From assembly GCA_000697475.1 (NCBI GenBank), contig JNEU01001064.1, forward strand, positions 62,001 to 126,000: a DNA stretch of 64,000 nucleotides. Direction: 5' to 3'. How positions within the stretch are numbered: the first letter of the stretch is position 1; each line of letters opens with the position of its first letter. The stretch comes from Lichtheimia corymbifera B2541. Taxonomy: Eukaryota > Mucoromycota > Mucoromycetes > Mucorales > Lichtheimiaceae. The position numbers were made by a program, and so were the translations under genes. Shown here one piece after another: positions 38,337-50,970 of this stretch. The notes beneath the pieces were generated by a model, which saw only the letters and a program-made list of their open reading frames with translations, was not told where the DNA came from and did no database searches.

Positions 38337-41029
38337 TTAGATATCCATTGGAAGCTATCATCAAAAAATGAGCCTCTCTCTCTCTACCAAACATCCCATG
38401 CAATATTAATTACCTTTTCATCATAGCACCAGACACGGACGGTTTGATCATCACTACAGCTAGCGAGTAAACCTTGCTTTGCGTTCCACGCTGCTTCATA
38501 TACAACGCCCGAATGACCACGGAGCTTTTGTAACACTTCGCCCGTATCTTGATCCCAAATGTAGACAACCCCATCCTAATACACCCATCCCATTAGTATC
38601 AGGTGGCCTGTGCACACCCATCCCATGCAATCCAAAAACTTACTTCTGATCCACCCACAATAAGGCTGTTATCTGCAAAACATGATCGAATAAAGTTCTT
38701 GGATGTGTTTTGATGTCCTTTAAGCTTCTGGATGGGTCGTACCTAATGCAATGGGTCAGCTCAATGTGACCCCACTCACGCAGTAGTAGTAGTAGTATCT
38801 TACCATGCGGACATCCCATAGTCGATTTGAATTATCCTTGGAGCTACTGAGAAGATAGGTCCCACTTGAATTCATTTCCACAGAAGTCACTTCACCAAGA
38901 TGCGAAGAAATGGTGCGAATACAAAGGCCAGATACAATGTCCCAAAACTTGATGGTATTGTCCTTGGAGCTACATTCAATGTGTCAGTTGTATACACACA
39001 CCAATGACCCTTTAAACATTTGCATTACCCGCTGACAACCAGGTTGCCCAAAGGATTGAAAATAGTCTTGGTCACTGCGAGTTGATGGCCTTGGAAGGTC
39101 TTGATCACGGCACCCGTGTTGATATCATAGAGCCGCACACTTTTATCATAACCACCTGTCACAATATAATCCTATATACTTTTGTCAGATAGAGTTCCAT
39201 TTAGCGTGAATTCTCCCCTTTACCTGATGTGGATGGTACCGAGCTGAATAAACATCACCAGAATGGCCAGTCAATGTAGTAGCACATTGGGGCAAGGAGT
39301 CTCTGAGGTTCCACACCTAAAGGTGGAATGTGAATCATCAAAGCACAAATGATCTCATCCATCATCACCAACCAACCAACCTTGACAGTGCCATCACCAC
39401 TGGCGCTTGCTACAAAATCACCTTGCGTGGTCGTTGACACATCCCATATCCGTGACGTATGTCCTTCTAATATAGCGTGGCATTCGCCGGTCTCGGTGCC
39501 CCATATCCGCAATGTATTATCGCTATGTATCATAGCATGAATATAAAGTGTTCCATTCTTTCATAGAATGCTTGCTTACCTTGACCCGGATACAATCTCT
39601 TGTCCTTCCTCACCAATGAATTCCACACACTTGACATTCCTTCTGTGACCTGATAGGATATTGGCGGTTGCATTGGGGATCACAAAGCTTGTGTAGTTTT
39701 CAAGAAGGCTAACAAAAAGAGTCAATCAGCACACGAAACGCTTGGACAATGTAGAGCAACATACGAGTGAACTGCAGGGGCGACCTTGGGATGGTACCGA
39801 GAAAACTCAATCTGATATGCCACAGCTTGTCGGAGGAGTGTCAGTAATCGGCTAGGTGGGATATAACGGCTACCTATAGAGTTCATGTAGATGAGAATAG
39901 AGGTTGGAGAGTCGACTTTTTCATTCATACCATTGCGGTCGGCGGTTTCAAAATCAAGCATGCTTTGTAATTGATCCACGAGATTTTCTCTATGTAGCCA
40001 CGGTTAGCGATAGTGTATCCCTAGAGACCATTACAATATCCTATTACCTAGCACCCATGATGCCTTCCCAATTCTTGAAACTTGGGGCTTCGTGGATTGA
40101 TTTGGCAGTTAATAAATAACATAGGTCCTTGAATTCATTGGGTCTCGTTTGTAGATGCTCCAAGGGCTTCAGCCGCTTATTTAAAAAGGTAAAGGCCTGT
40201 AGTGTAAAGGAAACTATAAGAGGAGGCACGCGTTTATCACCACCGACCCTACCTTTTGAACCTCTCTCCTTTCAATATATTCGAGGTACTGTTGCTTGTA
40301 GATGGAATATAAAAATGAACGATGATTCTTGACGAGTGGTTTGGTGCACAGTTTCTCGACTTCTTGCCAATCCCCGTCTAAGATCGGAACATCAGAATCA
40401 TCATGCTGCGTTTCTCTTGGCAACCGCCTCCCCTCCCCATATCTCATATGTTACCAAGGATCGCTTTTTTGAGTCTCTTGACTTCAATCGTCCGTTCCTC
40501 ACGCTCCTTCCATTTAACATTGGTCTCGTCGTAAAGAACTGCTTGTGACGCGTGGAAGCCTTCATCTGCCAGGTATTGCATAATAATCCCGAGGATATCC
40601 TAAGCATGTCGTTTACTAAGGCTGCTCCATCCAAACACGCTTATCGCTGTCCTCTTTACCTCCTTGATTCGAGGATCGTTGGCATTGAAAATATCTTCGG
40701 TGGGTCGTACATAGGAAGAATGCATGCCCATGTGCTGTGAGCTAGCTGCCAACCTTTGAATAAAGCAATGAATGAATGAATGAGCATGACTCCTTGCAAG
40801 GTGTTGTTCATTGTGTGCGTGTGCGTGTTGCGTACCTCCTTCGTCGTCGTGCTGCAGTTGAATGAGATACACTGCTTCTATTCCAGAATGGCGATGGTGG
40901 GTCGTCTTGGGCCTTCAAGTTGGGAGAATCGTCATTGCCGCTGCCGTCCGCATCATTGATAACCAGATCGCTCAGCATATGGGTTGTGTCGCGTAATAAC
41001 GTCGATGCTGGTGGATCGCCTGAGCTCAT
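38337..41029 (-). CDS. LisH-CTLH-WD40 repeat protein
   Basis: The start is MSSGDPPASTLL at 41029. After a disordered N-terminus comes a LisH motif (DILGIIMQYLADEGFHASQA). A CTLH-type helical region follows (AILDGDWQEVEKLC, FLYSIYKQQYLEYIE, NKRLKPLEHLQTRP). Then there are about seven WD40 repeats ending in WD or similar: LSGHRRNVKCVEF, LRIWGTETGECHAILEGHTS, VWNLRDSL, VRLYDINTGAVIKTFQGHQ, IKFWDIVSGLC, RLWDVRM, VYIWDQDTGEVLQKLRGHSG, and VRVWCYDEK. A last short intron may add a few residues (stop at 38337); without it the stop is at 38384. The family is scaffold-like, with no enzymatic motif. I do not recognise an exact orthologue. About ten exons. Confidence 0.83.
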
Positions 41030-41490
41030 TCTGGCAAAAAGTGAAAGAGAAACGGTCGTCGGATACTGAATAAAGTGGGCGGGCTACCTTTCTTTTCTAT
41101 GGCTACTCGCATGATCTCGTATCCAGGAGCCCCACCTAAGTTTGTATATGTCACGGAATCTTTTCTTGATCATGAAACCTATTGCAAAGCCAAATATATT
41201 CATTACTACAATGAGTTAAATGTACATTTCGGATGATAATAGAAGCATCTTTGTATTACTTTTGAGCATTGATGGTTTCAGGGGATCATGTATACCACGC
41301 AACAGATCATGTGTATTAATGATTCGTTTTTTATTCCGTTGAGGATGTGTGTATGTTATATCTGCGCGTGTGGATGTAATGGGAATCTTGGAAGCTATTG
41401 CAAAAGACAGATAGATGATACAAAAAAGTGGTATGTTGTTGTTGTGATGGTGGCGGGAACGATGATGGATTGTTGAAAGGGCGAAGAATG
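41030..41490. other. Intergenic region between the WD40 and lipase genes
   Basis: No supported gene; short ORFs only. It is the upstream region of the WD40 gene and the 3' flank of the lipase gene. Confidence 0.5.
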
Positions 41491-44400
41491 TTATGATGAA
41501 GATGATGATGATGAAGATGGTGATGCAATAGCAGCAGCAGCGATGGTGGTATTGGCTACTTCCACTTTACCCTCAGGATCTTCAATTTGAATACTCGGGA
41601 CAGGCGACTCAGATCGGCAGCTGCTAGATGTAGAAGACTGACGACTTGCAAGTACAGCAGTAGCAGTAGCAGTACCGTTTTGCTTTCGTTGTTGTTGTCG
41701 TAGCTCCCGCATGCAATCCTGACGAACGGCTTGGAAGGCATTCAAATAGGTTACCAGCATATGATCCTCGAGACATGTCTTTGAAATGAGCATTTCTTTG
41801 GATAATTGGGGCGATCCTTTGTGAAGAGTGAATAGGTTGGTATTATCATTGGTGTCGTCGATCGAGTTATTCCTTGGACGTCCATTGCCATTCGCCTTTG
41901 ATGTCGATAATGCTGGTTCGGAGTGACACACTGGCATATCATCCAACAAAGAAAAGGTACGTCGCGATGATGATGCTTTGCTGCTTTCCTCTCTTGCTGA
42001 TGATGGGCTCCTCTTCGGCACTGCGTCATCGGTTGTGGAAGCTCGTCTCTTTTTGCTGCCTTCAGTGGGCTGTCGATGAAATTGGTATACTTGGCCAGGG
42101 ATGTAAAGTAATGGATAACGAGGTTCATTCGAATAAAATATCTCTTGACGTCGGGTCTCAATGATATCAAAACATGCCTTGCGTGCTTTAGTGTCCGAGT
42201 TGATCTTGCTACTGCCACCGAGACCATCGACCGAGATCATTGTATCCATAATCAGCTCTTTGGAACAGCTTGCCGTGCCATAAGATAATCGTGCCACCAA
42301 ATCATCTTGACATACAAAGCTGTCAATGTATTCGGAATACTTTTCGCTTAAATCCAATGATACGGATGCCACCGGCGCGTAACTGTAACAATGTACTTGA
42401 AAATTGGGGTTGTCGGATAACCGTCTCAGCTCATCAATATGATCAGCAACCATCATTGTGATTAAGGCAGCAGTACCAGCACCCAATGAATGTCCCGTAA
42501 TGATAAATGATGAAATAGGGCGTGTCTCTGATTTGCAGTTCTCGTGGATATAATGAAAGATCTGTGGGATGATGCGGGTAAAGAACCATTGTGCTGACGC
42601 CAGCATGCCTGCATGAACAAGTCCACCTTTCCATGGCCGATATTCGCACACAAGATCGGTAATGCAATCGTATAAACTCCACGTGCCACGGATACCAAGG
42701 ACAATGGCTTCGTAACCACGATCAATGGACACGAAATAACTCGGCTGAAATACTGCTCCCTTGCGTAGACCATATTCGTATCCCAAAAGGTCTTCTTGAG
42801 GTATCTTGAGATACCGCACAATGGCTTCCTTATTGGATCGCGTCTTCATGACATCTATATAGAAGTGTTATTCATCCTGCTGAGATCACCCAATGTGTTT
42901 TCATGACTTACCTTTCAAGTATTTTGCATAATCGCCAAGATACGAGAGACCTCTCCAACCCTACAAAACATCATGTTGTGTGTCAGATGAGAGTGCATCC
43001 ACTTTTAAGATGATCCGTTGACTTACATAGGCGATAATAGCATGTCCCAAAAAGTAGTTTGCTTTGTCTAGGAATCTAAGATCCGATACTTTTTCTGCAG
43101 GAGGTGGTCTAGACTCATAGGAGCATAGTTTAATATAAAATCGCTAGCCAAAGTTACGTTACGAGCTTACCTTGGTATATCAGCGTAGAAATTTTGCAAG
43201 AGTGAAAGACACGAGAGCAGCTGAATTCCTGTGATTCTGAAACCTTGACCCTATAAAGGTGATGAGATGGTTAGTTATAGGAAGCATCAATAAGGAGGGA
43301 GGGAGGATACGTTACAAAACCGGTAAAGATCTTGACAACAGCACGGACCAAGATTCGAGTTTGCGGACTGACAACAAAGCCGATCATCCGGTCTAGACTT
43401 GGATGAGCAAGCGCCACCTCTTCGAATGATTCGTTGATCCATCGAAATGCAAAGTTCTTGTCTCCAAAGTTATGACTTCTGATACTCGATTCTGAATTCT
43501 TGCGCTTGACACTACGTCGTCGCCTATTTTCCATGTCGGATCTCGAGAAGCCATATCCACCATCCGCTCCTGTCGTCGTGCTGCTGGTATCCAATCTTCG
43601 GGTACTTTCTGTGCGACGAGCCAACTTGTTGTACAACTGCTTCCGAAAGACCAAATCAATGGATGATTGTCGTCCAATCGTTCCAATACTTGGTTTGTTG
43701 GGAGGTGGGGCCAAAGATCGTGACGATGGAATTGCTGATGGATCATCCACAAGAACAAGATTAGGTTCAACCGCATCATGAAAATCCTCCATTTCTGATG
43801 ATGATTTTTCTGTTGTATCATTGTCGTGTTGATCATCGTCGCTGCTGTTACTACCACGACTGCTACTACTGCTGCTACTGCTGCTGCTGCCATGGACACG
43901 GCCTGCTGACGTTGTCGTTTCACCGCTGCTACTCATAGTCGTATTATGTGTTCCTACACTGCTCAAGGTGACCATGCTGTTGCCGCTATTCCTGCTTTTG
44001 CCACTTTGGGATGAAGCCAGTGTGCTACGATCCATAAAGCTGCTGACTATACTGTGCGTATCAGCATCCTTGTATACTGGAGAGAGCGTATCATGCATGT
44101 CGGGAGGCTTTTGATAAGAGTAGCGTACTCGTACTTGCACAGAGCCGATCAAGGGTGTCATTGAGTGTTTGCGATGGCTTGGATGCTGTTCTCGATAACT
44201 TGCTTGTTCTTGGGTGCGAAATCGAGGGATATGTGATTTGAGAAAGTTGTGTGGCAGCTGAATATGGGCGGGTAGATAACGACGAGTGTGATATTCATAC
44301 ATCGGAATGAACCTAATATAAACAACAACAACAACAACATTAGATAAAGGTACTTGTAAACTACTCCTCTCTCACCCCAACAACAACAACATACGTAAGG

Positions 44401-45060
44401 AAAACATCATCTCGATTGTTGAGTTGCAAGAGTCTCAGCTTCGCTTTGCCAATATGACGAGTTTTGGAACGCCATCCATTGCGTCTGTCAAAGAGATCAA
44501 GCTAAGATTGATATTATCGTAACACAAGAGTGAGAAATCCAATATGGGAAATGGAGGGCCGCTATGCGTTTTACCTCAATTGTGTCAAACAGCTGATTAT
44601 GGAAGGATATCGTAAACAGGAACCCCTCGTTCCAGTCTCCATGCGACGCCTTGGAACATGATGAAAAATATCGCTGTGGTCCCATCCTTAAACGCACAAA
44701 GGGTCGCTTCACCTTGACATCAGATCGCACATTGAGCAAATCAATCTAAAATGTGATATAATATAAGAAACAGGTTACATATATAGCATTTACACGTACT
44801 TGTAGTTTGCCTGGTGGTAGGGCGTTTATTTGTAAAGCTTCACGACGGGCCCATTCAGTGCGTAGTTCTCTCATATCTGGTAATGATAAACGTCTAGAGG
44901 GGAGCGTGGAATGACCCTTGCTATCCGGTGCATGCTGAGGAACAGGTCTTGGTGAGGAGGGATTGGTGGCATGGTGGTGGTGGTGGTGGTGGTGGTGGTC
45001 ATGGGCAACCGTAGTTGACGATCGAGCCGGTGGCGGTGTAGCCAATGAAGTCGCGACCAT
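41491..45060 (-). CDS. C2-domain class-3 lipase (diacylglycerol lipase-like)
   Basis: Predicted serine lipase of the class 3 family. It starts MVATSLATPPPARS at 45060 and soon has a run of nine histidines. A C2-like domain follows (KLQIDLLNVRSDVKV-like, FVRLRMGPQRYFSSC, DWNEGFLFTI, LDLFDRRNGWRSKT). Then comes a long Ser-rich region. The lipase domain has FVSIDRGYEAIVLGIRGTWS, the nucleophile elbow FIITGHSLGAGTAALI (Ser in GHSLG), an acidic site near FVCQDDLVARLS, and a catalytic-type histidine in CLEDHMLVTYLNAF. The C-terminus ends in a serine run. The C2-lipase combination and order resemble sn1-specific diacylglycerol lipases, but no clear membrane helices are visible. Substrate is inferred. 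About eight exons. Confidence 0.85.
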
Positions 45061-45652
45061 GGTGTTGTGCTGCTCGCGTTAGTTGCTAGAGAGAGCAATG
45101 CTGAACAAGGCAACGATAACGACGACAACAAAGTAGTGTGCAAAACGGGAAAAAGAAGTGTTCAATAAAGCACAAAGCGGGAACAAGAGCTAAAGAGGCA
45201 AGCAATCACCCTGATTTCTCTCAATGGATGTAGCCACGTGCCTACAGGATCGGCGTCAACGTCCGAAAGGCGGAGCCTAGATGATGTCGTCTTCCTGCAT
45301 AAACGAAGAGGGGGGAGAGAGAGGGGAGCAGCAGAGATATATGATAATACCCTTCACATTGCCATTTCATCTCTCTTGAGTGTATGTAATATCAATAAAG
45401 GTACAGCCATTATTACATGGAGAATGAATGTTCATCAGTGTTATAGTAGTAGAGTATCCTCTTTCATGCAAAATTATTATACAGTGCACTGTAGAAACCT
45501 AAGAAATACCATGATCTGCGACTGAATACATATAAAGAACGAAAGAATGAATGAATGACATTATCCCTCCTTCTCCTTTTAATCCCTAAAACGCCCTATA
45601 CATTTATTGATGATAAGGTTCATCATCATCGTCATCACAATCAATATTTCCC
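45061..45652. other. Intergenic region between the lipase and aldolase genes
   Basis: No gene supported. It contains the lipase promoter side and the aldolase 3' flank. Confidence 0.5.
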
Positions 45653-47166
45653 TTAGTTCTGATTGACATTGCCAAGATCCTTGCATGCTTGTTGCACACG
45701 AGCAATCATTGTCTTTTCGGCCTCACGAATAAACACACGTGGATCATAGTACTTCTTGTTGGGTTTGTTTGGTCCTTCAGGATTACCCACCTGAGTTTGA
45801 AGATAATCCTTTTTGGCTTGATAATAATCCTTGAGACCCACCCAATAAGCCCATTGAGTATCGGTATCGACATTCATTTTGACAACGCCATTGTTGACTG
45901 CAGTAGCAATTTCTTGTTCAGTCGAGCCTGAGCCACCATGGAAGACAAAGAATACTGGCTTGTCATTGTCAGTCTTGAGCTGTTCTTTGACATAGGCTTG
46001 ATGCTTTGCCAATAATTCTGGATGCAGCTTGACATTGCCTGGAGCATAGACACCATGCACGTTACCGAAAGCAGCCGCAATCGAAAATAGATCAGTCACT
46101 TCGCTGAATGCCTTGTAGATATCCCAGATATCTTCAGGTTGGGTGTAAAGTGAAGCATTGTCCACACTTTCATTGTTCACACCATCCTCTTCACCACCCG
46201 TAATACCAATCTCCATTTCCAATAAGCATCCCATAGGTGCCATACGCTTCAAATACTTGAGACAAATTTCAATATTCTCTTCCTTGGGTTCCTCCGATAA
46301 ATCGAGCATGTGCGATGAGAACAGGGGTTCACCGTTGGCCTTGAAGTATTCCTCGTCCGCTGCCAGCATGCCTATTATTATCCCATAAATAGGATAGGAT
46401 GGTATATGATTAGCTTGCTTTAAAAGAAAACCACATCATCTTGTAAAACCACGTTACCATCGAACCATGGAAGCAATTTCTTGGCACAATGGTCAGAGTG
46501 GATGACAACAGGGATACCATACGCCTTGGCCACTGTACGCACATACTGCAAAAAAGGTTTTAGTAACAGCATCCTAATTATGCAGGGCGTCGTGGTGACA
46601 GAAAAAAGGGAATATCCACGATGGGTTTGTGGGGTCACAATAATGTATATACCTGTGCACCAGCAACAGCACCAATAACGGATGCTTCTTGATTCTTGTT
46701 GCTTAAACCTTTGCCAGCAACAAAGGCGGAACCACCATTTGAGAACTGAATAATGATCGGCGACTTGATATCACGAGCTGCTTCAAGAGCCGCATTGATC
46801 GTGCTACCATCAATAGAAAAAAGCGGGGTCAGCGATCATACCATCACCATCATCATCGTCAACAACAATCCCTTTTCTTTCTTTCTCCTTTGACATTATC
46901 CTTTCGCCACCTTCAAGCCATCCTCCTCCTTGTCTATTCTCCTCCCATTCTTCCTCCCACCTCCTTCTTTTCCTTACCTTGTTGAAGTGCAGTTGATGGC
47001 TGGGATGGCAAACTTGTGCTCTCGAGCTAAAAAGGTGTATGTAATCAGCCAAAGCGTGCTCGCCATTCTGTGAAACCAAACCACCCCACCCATTACCATA
47101 TTGGAAAAGCTTGCGTAGATTGTCACCAGTGACAACGCCAGCGGGAACAATATCGAGTACGCCCAT
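45653..47166 (-). CDS. FBA1: Class II fructose-bisphosphate aldolase
   Basis: Zinc-dependent glycolytic and gluconeogenic enzyme that cleaves fructose 1,6-bisphosphate to triose phosphates. The start MGVLDIVPAGVVTGDNLRKL is at 47166. An intron after LFQY joins AREHKFAIPAINCTS. A long pyrimidine-rich intron (about 46815-46978) then joins STINAALEAARD. Key parts are IIIQFSNGGSAFVAGKG, the metal-site HSDHCAKK, LEMEIGITGGEED, the second metal histidine in AAAFGNVHGVYAPG, and PVFFVFHGGSGST with the third. It ends DLGNVNQN. About 360 residues, five exons. Strongly conserved and intact. Confidence 0.96.
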
Positions 47167-47502
47167 GTTGGAAAACAATAATCAATGAAAGGAAAAGAGA
47201 AAAAAAAGAAGCGTTTCTTTTGTGTTTATACAAGAGAGTACGTGTTTAATGTCTGTAAACAAAGGGTGTTTCCATGGAAAAAACATATTTGTTTGGATCA
47301 TGCATCATTGTGTCCTTGAGTATTTTATCATGCGTCATCATCCACCCACACATCTATTTGTTGGATGTTGACCGTGGAATGATCGAGAGGCAGCTGCCGA
47401 GGTTAGCTTAATATGTCTCGGGCGATGTCTTATTCGAGGCTCGTTAGTCTTCGATATTTTTCCGCCGCTTTCTTTTCTTTTTTCCAGACACAACACAGCA
47501 CA
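47167..47502. other. Divergent promoter region (FBA1 / WW gene)
   Basis: A 336 bp region between two divergent start codons. A pyrimidine-rich block precedes the WW gene start. No specific factor site can be claimed. Confidence 0.5.
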
Positions 47503-48354
47503 ATGAGCAAAGAAGACGTCAACAACGCATCTGCCATGGAGACACAGCAGCCATCTGCATCAGCATGTGCAGAAAAAGGTTCGCAGAGTATGCCCTGTAA
47601 TGACTCAAAAGCTGATCTTTCTTGCCAGTCGTCCGACGAGGCTGGTGCTGATGAGAAGACAACCACAGTGGGTATTACGAATACTGCTCTTTGTTCTTTC
47701 GATATGTGTAACACTGATCCGTTTCATCAGTCTACAGCAAACAATGATCCCTCTCAGGGTACACCGATAGATTCATCTAAAGAGGGTGCAGCAGGAACAA
47801 CCAGTACTAGCAAGGACAACCATGATACAGCATCATCATCATCATGGACAGCAGTATGGGATCCTACGTCACAAGCCTATTATTGGTGGAATATGATCAC
47901 GTATGAGACAACATGGGAGAATCCATATGAGAAGAAGGAGGATAACAAAGAGCTGGATGCATCATCTCAACAGGAGGAGGTTTACAACAGCAACACTACT
48001 TTTCCTTATGCGACCGCACCTTATCCAGTGGATTCAACAAATGTACCTTCCAATCTCGTGGATCATTCATACACCTATCAAGCTTATTTCAACAAACGAA
48101 CCGGCAAATTTCAAATGGCAAGTGATGTTGATCGTTTGAATCCAGAGCGAATGTCGATTGAAAACAGGGCAAAACGACAAATGCAGTATTATTTTGACGT
48201 GGATGCCTACACTGAGCAACGAAATAGAGAACGAGCAGCAGGGATCCCTGGCAAGGTTACCAAGCGCCATTTGACGAAAAAGGACATTGAACGATTCAAA
48301 AGGGCAAAACAAGAAAAGAGAATGAAACGAGCTCGTGAATGGCTGTGTGATTGA
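47503..48354 (+). CDS. WW-domain protein with conserved basic C-terminal domain
   Basis: Single exon. I chose the ATG at 47503 (MSKEDVNNASAMET) because a pyrimidine-rich block and a good start context lie just before it. The frame is open to an ATG at 47413, whose extra 30 residues (MSRAMSYSRLVSL) look like leader translation but could be a targeting sequence. After a Ser/Thr/Gln-rich region comes a WW domain (WTAVWDPTSQAYYWWNMIT, ending TTWENP). A second block follows (YQAYFNKRTGKFQ, DVDRLNPERMSIENRAKRQM) and a very basic end (KDIERFKRAKQEKRMKRARE). The basic WW-protein layout suggests a nuclear or splicing role, but that is inference. Confidence 0.75.
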   Translation: MSKEDVNNASAMETQQPSASACAEKGSQSMPCNDSKADLSCQSSDEAGADEKTTTVGITNTALCSFDMCNTDPFHQSTANNDPSQGTPIDSSKEGAAGTTSTSKDNHDTASSSSWTAVWDPTSQAYYWWNMITYETTWENPYEKKEDNKELDASSQQEEVYNSNTTFPYATAPYPVDSTNVPSNLVDHSYTYQAYFNKRTGKFQMASDVDRLNPERMSIENRAKRQMQYYFDVDAYTEQRNRERAAGIPGKVTKRHLTKKDIERFKRAKQEKRMKRAREWLCD

Positions 48355-48834
48355 TGTTATCTATATCCAATAAACTTACATTCAATTATACAATATACTT
48401 TTCTCTCTCGCTAAAATGTAGTTTGTAAATGTTGTCAATAAAACCATCAGTCGTAAAATGAAGTATCCTGGTTTTCACTTGAGGAGCGTGCAATTCATTA
48501 TCTGGGAATATCATGGCAACCACAGCCTAAGATTCCCCATGGTAACCAAGCCTGGATGGAGGATCCTACTATGCCTGAACCTGTATGTCCCCCATACCAA
48601 TATTGGAGAACGTGATAACCCGTGTATAAGAATCCATTGTTATTGTCATCATGGGTACCTTTTTCATTGAATGCTTGTGCATTATAATGCATTTGTGCAG
48701 CAACCTGTCAAGGGCACGTATGTGTAACCATCACATGCCATTTTACTCAGTTCTCCAATTGTGCTCTTGACACCATCCATTAAGAAGCAGCTCCACCACC
48801 CCATACGTAAAATATAAGGGTAACTGGTTCTCAA
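48355..48834. other. Intergenic region before the repeat block
   Basis: The 3' flank of the WW gene. No supported gene, and no clear match to the repeat units that follow. Confidence 0.5.
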
Positions 48835-49829
48835 ACTTCTCATATTGAAGCATGGAGTCTTTATTAGAACAAAGCTGATCAGCATGCTCGAGAGTATCTT
48901 GTGTGAAAGTTTCAAGTTGAAGCTGGGCAATCTCGGAGCCAAGGGCCGTCCAACCTACCTAATGTTCTCTTTCACCAGCTTTGCGTTCATTATTCTCATA
49001 ATGAAGCATACGATTTCTAAATGAATGAAGTTGATCAGCATGTCCCAGTGAACCTTCTTACCAAGTTTCAAGTTCGAGGTGGGGAATCCCAAGGAAATGT
49101 ATACTGTCTGGCTTTTTCATGCATCCGGACGGGTACCCAATTTCCGCCGGTCATAGTAAACCTCTCATTACACCCTCCCATTCAGAATTTTCATTATGAA
49201 GCATGGGCTATTTATTAGAACAAAGTTGTTCAGCGTGTCCAAGAGTATCTTGTGTGCAAGTTTGAGGTTTGTGAGAGGCAATCTCAAGATCATGGGCCGT
49301 CACCACCATGTATATACACTCGTTCGTTCATTGTCGGACGCACCCATTTTAATTCTCACAATGAAGCCTGCGACTTTTATTTGAATGGAGTTGATCAGCA
49401 TGTAGAAGCCCACGGCCTGACCAAGTTTCATGATGGAGGTGGACAACGGCGGGGGGGTGCACTATACACCCTACTTGCGTTCTGTCCGTCCGTCGTACCT
49501 CCTAAATTTGGGCTGCCCGATTCATAAAACATCATAATGAAACTTGCGATTTTTAAATGAATGAAGTTGATCAGCATGACTCAGCGAACTTGCTTACCAA
49601 GTTTCATGTTCAAGGAGGGCAATCCCAAGATAATACATACTAAATGGCATTTCAATAAATCCGGGCGGGGTACGGAATTTCGGCCATCAAAGTAAACCCC
49701 ACATTACATCCTCCCTTTCGAAATCTTTGAATGAAGTGTGGGTTCTTTATTAAGACAAAGTTGATCAGCATGTCCTAGAGCATACTCTGTGAAAGTTTCA
49801 GGTTCGAGAGAGGCAATCAAGATCATGGA
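48835..49829 (+). repeat. Array of ~170-190 bp monomers with a TTGATCAGCATG core
   Basis: Six diverged units, two alternating subtypes. One subtype has a block like AATGAAGCATGGG then TTATTAGAACAAAG; the other has CGATTTTTAAATGAATGAAG. Each leads into a core resembling TTGATCAGCATG and then a GTGAAAGTTTCAAG-like block. Cores lie near 48866, 49029, 49216, 49389, 49567 and 49759. Short ORFs inside are fragments of repeat. Confidence 0.75.
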
Positions 49830-50970
49830 TCAATTTTATAGTGTGCAGGCAGTGCCTGGTCTATTTAATTTTCACCTCTTCCGCTCTCGGCCTCTTGCCT
49901 CTTCCTCCTCCCATTCTCAACGGTTGCCCTCATTCAAGTACAACTACAACCTGCGAACGATTGCCTTGCTTCCAATCCACCATGTCAATCCTGCAGCTTC
50001 CTTGACCCGATTGTCTTTAACTGAATGCCAAGCTCATGGCGTGTATACCCCAATACAACACCCGCGTTTCTTGACAATGCTACACCTCCTCTTGTACACT
50101 CTTCCACCACAATCAAACGCAACAGCATTCGTTACAGAAGCTGCCATTGGCGAAGCCTCCATTGTCACAAGTTACTTGCAGCAACCTGTCTTGCAGCCGT
50201 TTTACATGGACAGCAGATAGCCATTGTATAGAAACAGCTTTATTTACGCGTCCTAACTTGCTTCAAGACATACGGATTCCTATGGATGAATCCATATCAA
50301 CCATCAACTACTACTACGCAATGCAAGCATTCTTCACATGGTTGATCTGCGGTGAGAGCTACCAAGCAAATGATAGACCGACTGCCGGATGGAAAAGAAA
50401 GTACGTCAGCAAGCGATCTCAGGAATTCCTTCTATCAACATGTTGGATCTGCAATGGTTATGGATAAGAGCATGGATGCAATCAAGCACAGTGATGGGTG
50501 ATCCTAAAATGTCGCTTTGGTTACATGGCACGTTCTCAAGGCAAAGGATGGACCGATGTTATGTGGATACGGCTGAGAGTGACCATGATGGATTGGATGC
50601 CATGGACGAGAGGGCTTGTATCTTTGACGAAAGGTGTTTTACAGCCATGGATGCCCTTGGGACACTCAAATCAATGCATGCTGCAGCTATTGTATACTCG
50701 TGGATCAAGATGCTTATGACGGCAGCAACCAAGAATACAATCGCACAACGATACCTGCTGATTCTGTGTAATCCATCTGGGATACAAAGAAAGGATAGAA
50801 GTTTGAAGGTCGGAAAACGAGATTGGATAGTCAACATCATTGTATCTAGATCCTTTTTTCCCTTGTCATATTTCATTTGTTATTAAAGCTTACTTGTTCA
50901 TGTGTTCCATACACGATAGACAGTAGTATTCTCAGGATTGTACGCAGGCTTAAATAGACGCTTGTATTTT
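49830..50970 (+). repeat. Repeat module, copy 1 (C1)
   Basis: First of four copies of a ~1.1 kb module following the monomer array. Fragments that match the other copies include MDQFYSVQAVP, PFKYNYNLRTI-like and HPRFLTMLHLLLYT; a later piece contains WTADSHCIE and ATKNTIAQRYLLILC. These sit in different frames with stops between them, so no intact protein is present. I cannot assign it to a transposon class. Confidence 0.7.

Noticed and set aside
48835..49829. Centromere-type satellite
   Set aside because: Monomer length is suggestive, but the arrays are only a few units long, interrupted and close to active genes; nothing else supports a centromere.
50389..50886. 165-codon ORF inside repeat copy 1
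   Set aside because: Not maintained in the other copies; likely a chance open frame of a decayed element.
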